DNA of 64,000 bases from Tubiluchus corallicola (Eukaryota > Priapulida > Priapulimorpha > Priapulimorphida > Tubiluchidae): positions 52,072-116,071 of the forward strand of contig JAQGDQ010000667.1 in the NCBI GenBank assembly GCA_030141605.1, given 5' to 3'. This document shows positions 24,101 to 32,577 of the stretch, one piece after another. The stretch's first letter is position 1. Every line of letters begins with the position of its first letter. The position numbers and the translations under genes were made by a program. Below the pieces are notes generated by a model, which did not search any database, was not told where the DNA came from, and saw nothing but the letters and a program-made list of their open reading frames with translations.

Positions 24101-26544
24101 TTTTTGCAGAAAAATATCGTTGATGCTTTAAGTTGTGGCGATCGCTGGCATCTATTAGAATTTAATAGAACATTGTAGAATGTTCCATTAGAGTAATCGT
24201 CTTACTTTAGTAGAATGTTCTAGAAAGAAACGTCTAGAATGTTCCCTTGCACCCTATATAAGACGAAGCAGGCCGCTCAGACACACGCTGATTCACACGG
24301 ACGCCACTTACACATTCTCTTGTATACTCGAATTTTAGATACACTCAAACGTTTTCCAGGTTTTCACGTTTACTGTAATCATTTCGCGTTCCTTCATACT
24401 TTTGTGTTGTAGAATTCTCACTTAATAAACTAGATTAATTTGATGAAGTGTTTTCTGGTTTTCTCTACGAGCCTTTCGAGAGAAACACAACACTTTAGCT
24501 GTTGAGTAAAGTCTCTAGCTAAGTGTCGCCATCTGTTGCTAATTTTACTAAATAAATACCGTGATGTTTATGTTTCTGTTGTTTTTGTTTACAGATTCCT
24601 GCGTATGATCACACAAAACATACAATATTAAACCACGGCTGGATGGAAGAGGGAGCATCGTTACATGTCACCTCCAGTATGATCGCCGGCTTCGTCACGG
24701 CTCTCACTACCTCCCCGGTCGATGTCATCAAAACACGCGTGATGAATCAGAAGATTTTGGGTACGTTGTTAATGTAGTGTTTTCTAGTTACGTTTTTGTC
24801 TGCTGCCCGTAGATGGCAGAATCACAGTTTTTTTTATTTAGAGTACTGAAACGAAACGAATTCACTGTGAAAAATGTTGACTTCTCATTTTTGTACTGTC
24901 TTGTGCTACGTGACATGAATGTGTTCATTTTGCTTTGTAGCTGTCGCTGTGGTAAGAAAACACTCCCCGTGAACAAAGCTTAAAATTCATCGTTACTTGC
25001 ATACTGTCTTATTCTGCACAGTTTGTGTATTAGCAGCAGTAACTGTGTACAAAACCAGTAAATTTAACTTTCCATATGATTGCTAGGGGCAGCCATTTTA
25101 AGAGTGTAAAAACTTCAAATAACGTTACGTAAAGTTTGAAAAAGTAATCAGAGCACTCGTGGTGCACTCTTCAGTCAGTCAATGTGTTTTTTTTTGTTGA
25201 GCCAGTGATGCATGCTGGGATGGTGATGTCGTTTTAGCGCAAAAATTTTAAATTACTAAGAATTTTTTCTTAATTTCTGGTAAACATGGTGCCAAAGTAA
25301 CGTAACTTTCAAACTTGGTAAACATGGTGCAAAAGTAACGTAACTTTCAAACTTGGTAAACATGGTGCAAAAGTAACGTAACTTTCAAACTTGGTAAACA
25401 TGGTGCAAAAGTAACGTAACTTTCAAACTTGGTAAACATGGTGCAAAAGTAACGTAACTTTCAAACTTGGTAAACATGGTGCATAAGTAACGTAACTTTC
25501 AAACTTGGTAAACATGGTGCAAAAGTAACGTAACTTTCAAACTTGGTAAACATGGTGCAAAAGTAACGTAACTTTCAAACTTGGTAAACATGGTGCAAAA
25601 GTAACGTAACTTTCAAACTTGGTAAACATGGTGCAGAAGTAACGTAACTTTCAAACTTGGTAAACATGGTGCAAAAGTAACGTAACTTTCAAACTTGGTA
25701 AACATGGTGCAAAAGAAACGTAACTTTCAAACTTGGTAAACATGGTGGAAAAGAAACGTAACTTTCAAACTTGGTAAACATGGTGCAGAAGTAACGTAAC
25801 TTTCAAACTTGGTAAACATGGTGCAGAAGTAACGTAACTTTCAAACTTGGTAAACATGGTGCAGAAGTAACGTAACTCTCAAACTTGGTAAACATGGTGC
25901 AGAAGTAACGTAACTTTCAAACTTGGTAAACATGGTGCAGAAGTAACGTAACTTTCAAACTTGGTAAACATGGTGCAGAAGTAACGTAACTTTCAAACTT
26001 GGTAAACATGGTGCAGAAGTAACGTAACTTTCAAACTTGGTAAACATGGTGCAGAAGTAACGTAACTCTCAAACTTGGTAAACATGGTGCAAAAGTAACG
26101 TAACTCTCAAACTTGGTAAACATGGTGCAAAATTAACGTAACTTTCAAACTTGGTAAACATGGTGCAAAAGTAACGTAACTCTCAAACTTGGTAAACATG
26201 GTGCAAAAGTAACGTAACTTTCAAACTTGGTAAACATGGTGCAAAAGTAACGTAACTTTGTATGAAAAGTTTTTATTTACATACTTTCCCTTTAAAATGA
26301 ATTTTTAGTTTTTTAATGTTGACTTTATCATGGTTATAAATATTTTTTCATAATTTCAGGCACGGGTGGACGACTCCTGTACTCCAATTCCTTCGACTGC
26401 CTCATAAAGACCTTGCGAAGCGAAGGCCCCATCGGCTTGTACAAGGGATTCATCCCAAACTGGATGAGAATCGGTCCGCACACCATCGTCACGTTCTTCA
26501 TCTTCGAGCAGCTGCGCCGAGTGATCGGAATGAAGCCAGTCTGA
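18050..26544 (+). CDS. SLC25 mitochondrial carrier (uncoupling/dicarboxylate type), six exons
   Basis: The exons are 18050-18128, 19983-20148, 21991-22130, 23013-23215, 24595-24760 and 26360-26544. The 939 nt encode 312 aa, a normal SLC25 length. All three carrier signatures are present in order: PIDVIKVRMQ, PTDLIKVRMQ and PVDVIKTRVM, each at the end of the first helix of a repeat. GLYKG motifs follow helix 1 in all three repeats. Six transmembrane helices are expected in the inner mitochondrial membrane. The repeat pattern, with R/Q after the signature, places it in the UCP/dicarboxylate/2-oxoglutarate branch, closest by eye to UCP-like or ucpB-like carriers; the substrate cannot be told. 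Introns hold a LINE fragment, a piggyBac MITE, two hAT MITEs, a solo LTR and four tandem arrays. The exon 2 donor is the weak GTTTGT. Nearest AATAAA: 27183-27188. Confidence 0.95.
18489..18893 (+). pseudogene. LINE reverse-transcriptase 3' fragment
   Basis: An in-frame stretch of about 130 codons whose middle resembles the C-terminal end of non-LTR retrotransposon ORF2, with the pattern LGWxxLExRRRQ...L..F....H and a following LTPS-like motif. There is no upstream RT domain, so this is a 5'-truncated copy in SLC25 intron 1. The clade is uncertain (CR1, jockey or RTE-like). Confidence 0.6.
19497..19954. mobile_element. piggyBac-like MITE, copy 2
   Basis: The 458-bp copy lies between TTAA at 19493-19496 and 19955-19958, in the same orientation as copies 1 and 3. 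Its right end is only 28 bp from the first base of SLC25 exon 2, so any branch point further upstream must lie in transposon DNA. Confidence 0.85.
19983..20148 (+). CDS. SLC25 exon 2
   Basis: It starts after GAATTTAG and encodes the first PIDVIKVRMQ signature through GLYKG. The donor GTTTGT is weak, but phase and protein continuity with exon 3 (G-LSPSLMRE) support it. Confidence 0.9.
20227..20370. repeat. 40-bp repeat resembling the exon 2 donor region
   Basis: About 3.5 units of the form GATGCTTTATAGTTACAGGC, then TTTACAAAGCATTTGTAAC. The TTTACAAAG..TTTGTAA part matches the end of exon 2 and its donor, about 90 bp upstream. Confidence 0.75.
20506..20897. repeat. 23-bp tandem array (AATCAAYGATTAAGTAAACA type)
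   Basis: About 17 units in SLC25 intron 2, with some deleted or partial units. Confidence 0.9.
21377..21859. mobile_element. hAT-like MITE, GTGTGCAAA family, copy 1
   Basis: The ends are TAGGAGTGTGCAAATT and AATTTGCACACCCCTG. The perfect 8-bp TSD is GTTTAGGT (21369-21376 and 21860-21867). Shares GCGGCCCG-type subterminal sequence with copies at 23368 and 31009. It sits in SLC25 intron 2. Confidence 0.88.
21991..22130 (+). CDS. SLC25 exon 3
   Basis: It starts after TTATTCTAG and encodes LSPSLMREGVYSTIRLGAYE through AGAIS, ending AATTTCAG before GTGTGT. Confidence 0.92.
22409..23012. repeat. 60-bp array: ten copies of the exon 4 acceptor plus exon start
   Basis: Each unit of about 60 bp comprises the exon 4 start (GTGGAGTAGGGAGTTCCATA, then GCCACGCCCACTGATCTCATT) followed by an intron-like ACAAATGTTACATTATTCAG. 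The real exon 4 at 23013 is the eleventh copy and the only one that continues into AAAGTTCGC. Every decoy has an AG directly before GTGGAG or GTGCAG. Splicing to the first decoy and reading on reaches an in-frame TAG at 22486. Confidence 0.95.
23013..23215 (+). CDS. SLC25 exon 4
   Basis: It encodes the second signature PTDLIKVRMQ through the GLYKG motif and ends ACTCAG before GTAAGG. The start is the last of eleven near-identical acceptors. Confidence 0.93.
23368..23774. mobile_element. hAT-like MITE, GTGTGCAAA family, copy 2
   Basis: The ends are CAGGGGTGTGCAAATT and TTTGCACACCCCTG. The perfect 8-bp TSD is AACTACAT (23360-23367 and 23775-23782). It is inverted relative to copy 1 and lies in SLC25 intron 4. 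Confidence 0.9.
24131..24492 (+). mobile_element. Solo LTR, copy 1
   Basis: This 362-bp LTR has a 5-bp TSD CTTTA (24126-24130 and 24493-24497). It runs from AGTTGTGG (consensus TGTTGTGG) to ACACAACA. It holds a TATA box TATATAAG at 24255-24262 and an AATAAA at 24424-24429, the normal promoter and polyadenylation layout. No internal retroviral-type genes adjoin it. Confidence 0.8.
24595..24760 (+). CDS. SLC25 exon 5
   Basis: It starts after TTGTTTACAG and encodes IPAYDHTK through the third signature PVDVIKTRVM. It ends ATTTTGG before GTACGT. Confidence 0.92.
24955..25278 (+). repeat. Dispersed repeat R1, copy 1
   Basis: Similar sequence recurs near 44580-44720, 54060-54660, 55590-55860 and 56570-56830, always on the + strand. 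Shared landmarks are a GCAGCCATTTTAA block, an AGTTTGAAAAAGTAATCAGAG block and a TTTACTAAGAATTTT block. The ends and class are not resolved. It runs directly into the 38-bp array. Confidence 0.6.
25279..26262. repeat. 38-bp minisatellite, about 26 copies
   Basis: The unit is CTTGGTAAACATGGTGC, then AAAAGTAACGTAACTTTCAAA. The array begins in the tail of R1 copy 1 and ends about 100 bp before SLC25 exon 6. Confidence 0.95.
26360..26544 (+). CDS. SLC25 exon 6 (terminal)
   Basis: It starts after TAATTTCAG, encodes the last GLYKG and helix 6, and ends GMKPV with TGA at 26542-26544. Confidence 0.93.
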
Positions 26545-26744
26545 TTCGGGTGAAGCTGCGAGGATCTTGACTCTCGTGTGAAACACATTCCATGATCTGA
26601 TCTTTCTTTGCCTTTTTAGAGGCTTTCTGTAATCTGATGTTCTTGTATTTTTTATTTGATTCTTGTAACTTTCATGTTAAACATTCTGAAGTTTAATTAA
26701 CTTTGATCATCTTAATGTTAAGATTATTACTAAATGGTAATTAA

Positions 26745-26878
26745 TGAATGATTAATTAAGGTTTGATATCAAACTTGAAAGATGTGAAAAAATTGTGAAT
26801 GTGCCTGGATTCGAACCAAGGACCTGCTTATATTGTAGAGGCCTTAGACACCAGGCCACCACACTCCCCAGTTGCAAT
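26745..26878 (-). mobile_element. tRNA-derived SINE, copy 1
   Basis: On the minus strand there is a D-arm-like hairpin (GGCC...GGCC) and a T-arm CTTGG-TTCGAAT-CCAGG that contains the pol III B box GGTTCGAATCC. The acceptor stem does not pair, so this is not a functional tRNA. Its tail matches the tail of the element at 27221. Confidence 0.55.
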
Positions 26879-27220
26879 GTATGAAGAATTTCTGAAGGTA
26901 AAATTGCCAAGACATCAGCATAGGTAGAACACAGGTGAGTTTATTTATACAAATCAGTAACAGCACATGTTTATTCAATGATCTCTGACAGCCAACTGAC
27001 CAGGTAAGTTTTTCTATAAAGCAAGGAAGCCAGCAATTCTATGAAAGGTAAATGTCATGCATGCTACATAGTTCAAGCATGAAAGTTGAGACTGTACATA
27101 AAGAAATAGACCTATTTTACAGCTGAAATTTCTTGTGTGGGATTTTCTAATGTTTTAACCATTGAATGTAATAATATGACACAATAAATAAAAAATAATA
27201 ACATAATAATAAAAAATAAA

Positions 27221-27350
27221 ATCAAGAAATCGTGAGCTTCACGACACAATGTAAGCAGAGGCTCCTTGGTTCAAATCCAAGCTGGATTCCAACTTTTTCA
27301 CTTTTCCTGTTTTTCAAGTTTGGTGCCAAAATTGAATTAATTTTAGGATT
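27221..27350 (+). mobile_element. tRNA-derived SINE, copy 2 (inverted to copy 1)
   Basis: It holds the B-box-like GGTTCAAATCC and then a TTTTTCAC...TTTCAAGTTTG tail shared with the minus-strand copy 350 bp upstream. The A-box half is degenerate. Confidence 0.5.
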
Positions 27351-27511
27351 GCATCTTCGGAAGGAGTTTACAAGTCCTCATAAAACGTAAATGCTCTAAC
27401 CTTCAACCCTAAACTTAATTAGTTTCTGGAACTATTTTCTTGTGTGTGAGGAATTGTAAACTTTATAATTAGCTGTGTATTCCTTTATATGTATTTCCTG
27501 ATATTCCTTTT

Positions 27512-27878
27512 CGTTGTGTTTTGTTTCTCTCGGAGAGGCTCGTAGAGAAAACCAGAAAACACTTCGTCAAATTAAACTAGTTTATTAAGTGAGAATTCTA
27601 CAACGTAAAAGTATGAAGGAACGCGAAATGATTACAGTAAATGTGAAAATCTGGGAAATGTTTGAGTGTATCTGGAAACGTATACAAGAGAATGTGTGAG
27701 TGGCGTCCATGCGAAATCTGCGTGAGTGTCTCAGCGGCCTGCCTCGCCTTATATAGGATGCGCGAGAAGCTTCTAGAAGTTTTGTTCTAGAACATTTTAC
27801 AAGGTAAGACGATTATTCTAACGGAACATTCTACAATGTTCTATTTAATTCTAATAGCTGCCAGCGATCTCCACAACA
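27512..27878 (-). mobile_element. Solo LTR, copy 2
   Basis: Same family as the LTR at 24131 but on the minus strand. It has its own 5-bp TSD CTTTT (27507-27511 and 27879-27883). The TATA box and AATAAA equivalents are conserved. Independent TSDs show that the two LTRs do not bound one element. Confidence 0.78.
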
Positions 27879-28150
27879 CTTTTGTGTTCTAGAGCAAAGA
27901 TTTTAATATTATTTCCATGAATCAAATGCTAGAATTTATGTACACCTACGTTCATGACCAAGACATTCTGTATCAGGACAGGTTACCTGCCACGATGCAT
28001 CATTTTTCAATTTCGTACAGCATAATTGTGATAGAGAGGGAGTTGTAGATGGGGGAGACTTTCAGGATTCTTTGTTGACGACCAAGTTTGTGGAATTGCT
28101 CTGAATTAATTATCTACGTTCATAAATCAATGGCTTCTGTGATAAAACTT

Positions 28151-28600
28151 GTCATAATGTAGTGGTTTCTCTGTCCTAATGTTCTGTCCTAAATGCTCAA
28201 TTTTTCACATAGTGAGTCCTATAATGTATTGCTTTCTCTGTCCTAATGTTCCGTCCTAAATGCTCAATTTTTCACATAGTGAATCCTATAATGTAGTGGT
28301 TTCTCTGTCCTAATGTTCCGTCCTAAATACTCAATTTTTCACATAGTGAGTCCTATAATGTAGTGGTTTCTCTGTCCTAATGTTCCGTCCTAAATGCTCA
28401 ATTTTTCACATAGTGAGTCCTATAATGTATTGCTTTCTCTGTCCTAATGTTCCGTCCTAAATACTCAATTTTTCACATAGTGAGTCCTATAATGTAGTGG
28501 TTTCTCTGTCCTAATGTTCTGTTCTAAATGCTCAATTTTTCACATAGTGAGTCCTATAATGTAGTGGTTTCTCTGTCCTAAATGCTAAGTCTTTCACAGT
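28151..28600. repeat. 67-bp tandem array, about 6.5 copies
   Basis: The unit contains AATGTAGTGGTTTCTCTGTC, then CTAATGTTCCGTCCTAAATG, then CTCAATTTTTCACATAGTGA. Confidence 0.9.
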
Positions 28601-29356
28601 GAATCCCTCCATATTCTTTGGGCAGCTAAACTTCAGAATTGTGAGATAATCCCGTGGAAGTGAAGGTCTTTTCAAGTTTAAGTTGTAGGAATAGCAAAAT
28701 CTGGTAAGTTCTCTAGAAGTCGAGTCTCAGTAATGTGATTTTCAAGGGACCAAAATATTTTTTCGTATTGGCTCTGAGGACCGTAAGAGTTTGCTGCATT
28801 TTGCGTGGCTTCATGGAAAATTGCTCTCACAAAGTGATTATGTTATATATGATCATTTTTGTAAGTTTCTACTCCTAATACAACAGGCTTTCATGCAAAA
28901 TTATATTTGAAACACATTTGCTTACCTTAGACAAATTAATAATCGAATTTTGACTAGAAAATTGGAAAAAGCTGGGAAACAAATTTTTGTTTTGAAAGCC
29001 ATAGGTGTTGTAAAGTTTTTGGTAATGCAAAGCTGTCGCAAATGTTGGCCGACTAGCACAATTATTTAACATGTAAGATTTAATAACTATTAAATAAACA
29101 TTTTATTTTAGTTCGATTTACAAAGTGATTTTATATTTATAATCTGATGTTTCTGATTTTAATGACAATGTGTTTATGTAATTACAGCTTATCTACCTGA
29201 AATTAAATTTTTATACGTCGTTATACTACTCATTAAGAGATCTCTCAAATCAGTTTGCTGTTGTTATTTATAAAATCTTTAGTGTTTGTACTCAGTTGTA
29301 ATTTCTACCTATGATTTCGTGTTGGAAATGGCTACTGTGGCAGGCGTAATATCGTT
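28601..29356. other. Non-coding stretch, no gene seen
   Basis: AT-rich sequence between the 67-bp array and a hAT MITE. I see no feature in it. Confidence 0.5.
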
Positions 29357-29364
29357 CTTATGAA

Positions 29365-29605
29365 CAGGGCCGGCCTTAGGTAATTGGAGGCCCTAGGCAA
29401 AGTGAATTTGGTGGCCCCAAATGAAATAGAAAAATGAAAAATAAATACGAAAAAAATCAAATTACGCAATTTACGAGAGAGAAAGAGAGAGAGAGAGGCA
29501 GTATGTTCGCATAAAGCAAAACAAATGTTACCTCGGCATGAGGCCCCCCTGGAGGGTGAGGCCTTAGGTGGTTGCCTAGTTTGCCTATGCTTAAGGCCGA
29601 CCCTG
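29365..29605. mobile_element. hAT-like MITE, GGCCGGCCTTA family, copy 1
   Basis: The ends are CAGGGCCGGCCTTAGG and CTTAAGGCCGACCCTG. The perfect 8-bp TSD is CTTATGAA (29357-29364 and 29606-29613). A GA-rich run lies inside (29471-29498). It is in the opposite orientation to the copy at 39522. Confidence 0.9.
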
Positions 29606-29732
29606 CTTATGAAATACTTTGTTGTGTGTCCTTATGTAAACTCCATTTTAAGAGCAAACTTGCTATTTCAGCATTACACATGTAAGTATTTACAATGACA
29701 ATAGTTTGTTGATATTGTAATGTACGTTAATA

Positions 29733-29988
29733 CAGTAAACTTTGCATAACTCAAATCCAAACGGACTCAAAAGAGACTTTTAGTTAGGCGATGGTGACCA
29801 TTTTCCAGTATAGAAACTCTAAACCCCTCCTCCAGATGGCGAGCTAAATAGAAGGCACAAAGTCAAACCATTCATACATAGACGACAAGATTTGATGACA
29901 ATTACGTGAAGAATAAAAAATTACGTAGTGAAACACGATTTTTTTGTTACAGGAATTCTTTGAGTTAGTCGAAAATTTGAATTTACTG
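29733..29988. mobile_element. mariner-like MITE
   Basis: The ends are CAGTAAACTTTG...AACTCAAA and its degenerate inverse ...GAGTTAGTCGAA...TTTACTG. TA flanks both sides (29731-29732 and 29989-29990). It is 256 bp with no coding sequence. Confidence 0.7.
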
Positions 29989-30023
29989 TAAACCCTTTTA
30001 CACAGCGTACTTTGGAACTACAA

Positions 30024-30470
30024 AAGACATTTCGTTTTGCCAATGGGCATTAAGCGAGATTGACATTATAACAAAGTGCATTAATATGTTCATGTCTGTG
30101 CAGATGTAGACATTTCATTTTGCCAGTGGGCATTAAGCGAGATTGACATTATAACAAAGTGCATTAATATGTTTATGTCTGTGCAGATGTAGACATTTCA
30201 TTTTGCCAGTGGGCATTAAGCGAGATTGACATTATAACAAAGTGCATTAATATGTTTATGTCTGTGCAGATGTAGACATTTCATTTTGCCAGTGGGCATT
30301 AAGCGAAATTGACATTATAACAAAGTGCATTAATATGTTTATGTCTGTGCAGATGTAGACATTTCATTTTGCCAGTGGGCATTAAGCGAGATTGACATTA
30401 TAACAGAGTGCATTAATATGTTTATGTCTGTGCAGATTTAGACATTTCCTTTTGTCAGTGGGCATTATAA
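30024..30470. repeat. 83-bp tandem array, about 5 copies
   Basis: The unit contains ATTTCATTTTGCCAGTGGGC, then ATTAAGCGAGATTGACATTA, then TAACAAAGTGCATTAATATG, and ends TTTATGTCTGTGCAGATG. Confidence 0.92.
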
Positions 30471-30570
30471 AGATGGGTATTTTTTTTATCAAGGTTTAAT
30501 TGTTGTATAATTATAATTAAAGTGCTTTAATAAATTAAGTAAAGTGTTGGATTAGGCATAATTTTATTAT

Positions 30571-31000
30571 ATAATAATAATAAATCTTTATTCAAAAGAG
30601 CATATATACAAAAGGGTGCCTCTTTTTGTAGGCTCTTTTTATTATAATTACACAAAGCTGTAATTCTGTTAAGAAATTAATTATCTGATAATGAATCATA
30701 ATTGCAAGTTATAATTTGAATTAGTTGCACATAAGTTGCTGCTTTTGTATTTTTTAAACTTATCAAACTTCTTCAAGTCCATCAAAGTAGCACAGTTGCT
30801 GTAAAATATACCATGTGGCATAGCCCAATGGCAGCCTGCTGCTCTCCTGCCCACCACGTCATACAAAAAACACTTTGAAAATGGTACCGCTGCTTGTTCA
30901 GCCAAGCATGGAGGTTTATTCAAGTACTTATGGGTAATAATAGTCAAAACCACTTTGGAAATAAGTATTGAGTTACTTAAATTCTTATACCTGGTATATG
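30571..31000 (-). mobile_element. Possible retroelement 3' end (minus strand)
   Basis: On the minus strand a GAGCCTAC...AGGCACCC stem-like tail is followed by a TTTATTATTATT-type terminus. This resembles a LINE 3' end. A 102-codon reading frame at 30696-31004 is not recognisable as a LINE protein. Confidence 0.3.
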
Positions 31001-31008
31001 TCATAAAT

Positions 31009-31459
31009 CAGGGGCGTGCAAATTATCTGACGAGCCGGGCCACATTAAACTTTCCCACAATTCCTGCGGGCCACAGGCAGTTTGATCAAGGAGCCAAGTA
31101 CAGTAAGGCCTAATAACGATTTCCTTGCATCCGACCTGCGTACATCATTACTACTACACTCAAGAAACTATTTTAGAAGTTATTAAAATTTATATTAGAA
31201 ACCATGTATTTCTACTTTCAGGACAGATAGTGGTAATTTCATTACAATGCATGTTAGTAATGTGTATCACACAGTCTGTGTAGTACAGTGACATTAAGCT
31301 ACAACCGTCTTGTAAGGGTTAATGGCATCCGATCTAGTAGAAAAAACTAACTGCACTATCTTTGGGATCGTGGCATGGACTTCAGCTGGATACACTCAAT
31401 TAATCGCATGTTCATTAGGTTGACAAATCTCTTTGCGGGCCGCAATTTGCACACCCCTG
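31009..31459. mobile_element. hAT-like MITE, GTGTGCAAA family, copy 3
   Basis: The ends are CAGGGGCGTGCAAATT and AATTTGCACACCCCTG. The perfect 8-bp TSD is TCATAAAT (31001-31008 and 31460-31467). Same orientation as copy 2. Confidence 0.9.
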
Positions 31460-31830
31460 TCATAAATGAAATTATTATTGTAAAACAAAATTTTAAAATA
31501 CCAAGCAATTTTGGCAGGAAAAAATCTTTTTTAACACGGTTTATAAGGGATACCATGGGACGTTATTGTAAGACCTGATTTGCTTCAGAAAAACTAATTA
31601 TTTACACTGTAACTAGTTGCTACAGGGTGTCCAGAAATTTACTCAGCAATCACATTTTACTGTCGTAATATTATGTGGTGAAAGTTTTAGTGGTTGTAAA
31701 AGAAACAATGTCTAAAAATCCAATGGGAAGTCTACATCAGAAATAAGACCAAACTTTGACTTCACTTGTAAATTACTGAGCCCCTCTTACTGAAGCAGAG
31801 ATCTAAAACTGTATCAGAAATGAAGTTTAA

Positions 31831-32380
31831 AGGAGGATGGGACGATTTTTCATACACTACCTCATTTTCAAGTTCGGTAAAAAGTTTACATTTTAACACA
31901 ATTGATACTGCAAAAGTGTTTCTGATAATTAAATGATAGATTAAAATCTTAGTTAATGGCGGGCGTGCCCAACTATTGATGACGTCACAAACGAATACAA
32001 TTTTCAATGGCAAAAGTATTCCACAAGCGTGTTGCACAAGTTTGCGAAAAAGAAAATTGAACTACATTGCTACTGTTAGATAAATATTCAGTATATTGTT
32101 ATAAAACTTGGCAAGTTTTAAGATAAAAATTAAAATTTACTGTGCTCGAGCATGAGCTGTCGAACGTGTGCAGTTCATCACAAACAAACACATCTGAACC
32201 GAGAGTTAAAGCAGCTGGTTTCTGTGCAATGCATTTCCAAAATTCAGGTGCTAGTGTCTGTTTAACTGGCGAATTACGAACTACATGTAACAGTAACGAA
32301 CTAGTGGTGTGAACGTGAAATTGCGCTTGTGTGGTAAGGATTCTTCCATGCAATGCAAGTCATTTTTCAAAACATGTTTT
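31831..32380 (+). repeat. Dispersed repeat R2, copy 1
   Basis: The longest of four similar copies (others at 45435-45805, 54818-55280 and 63525-63745), all on the + strand. Landmarks are AAAAGTTTACATTTTA, CCCAACTATTGATGACGTCA, ATGAGCTGTCGAACGTG and AACTAGTGGTGTGAACG. No terminal repeats or coding capacity were found. Confidence 0.65.
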
Positions 32381-32577
32381 AAAGATTGTTTTGACCTCTG
32401 GTTCAAAATTGGGTCCAGTTTAATAATACATCTCAGCCACATAAAAAGAAAAAGAAACCAGCGTCCATAAAAAGAAGGACGTGTTATTATTGTAAACAAG
32501 TAAAAGTTATTAAATTGATAAAGAGGTCAGCTATTTGCTTCAAGTTCTGTAGATTCGGTTTCAAATGCTTCGATTGT

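Noticed and set aside
26805-26876. Functional tRNA gene on the minus strand
   Set aside because: D and T arms can be drawn, but the acceptor stem does not pair and the anticodon loop is too long; called a SINE instead.
24131-27878. A single LTR retrotransposon bounded by the two LTRs
   Set aside because: The LTRs are in opposite orientation, each with its own TSD, and SLC25 exons lie between them.
30696-31004. 102-codon minus-strand gene
   Set aside because: There is no recognisable domain, and it overlaps a likely retroelement tail and a MITE edge.
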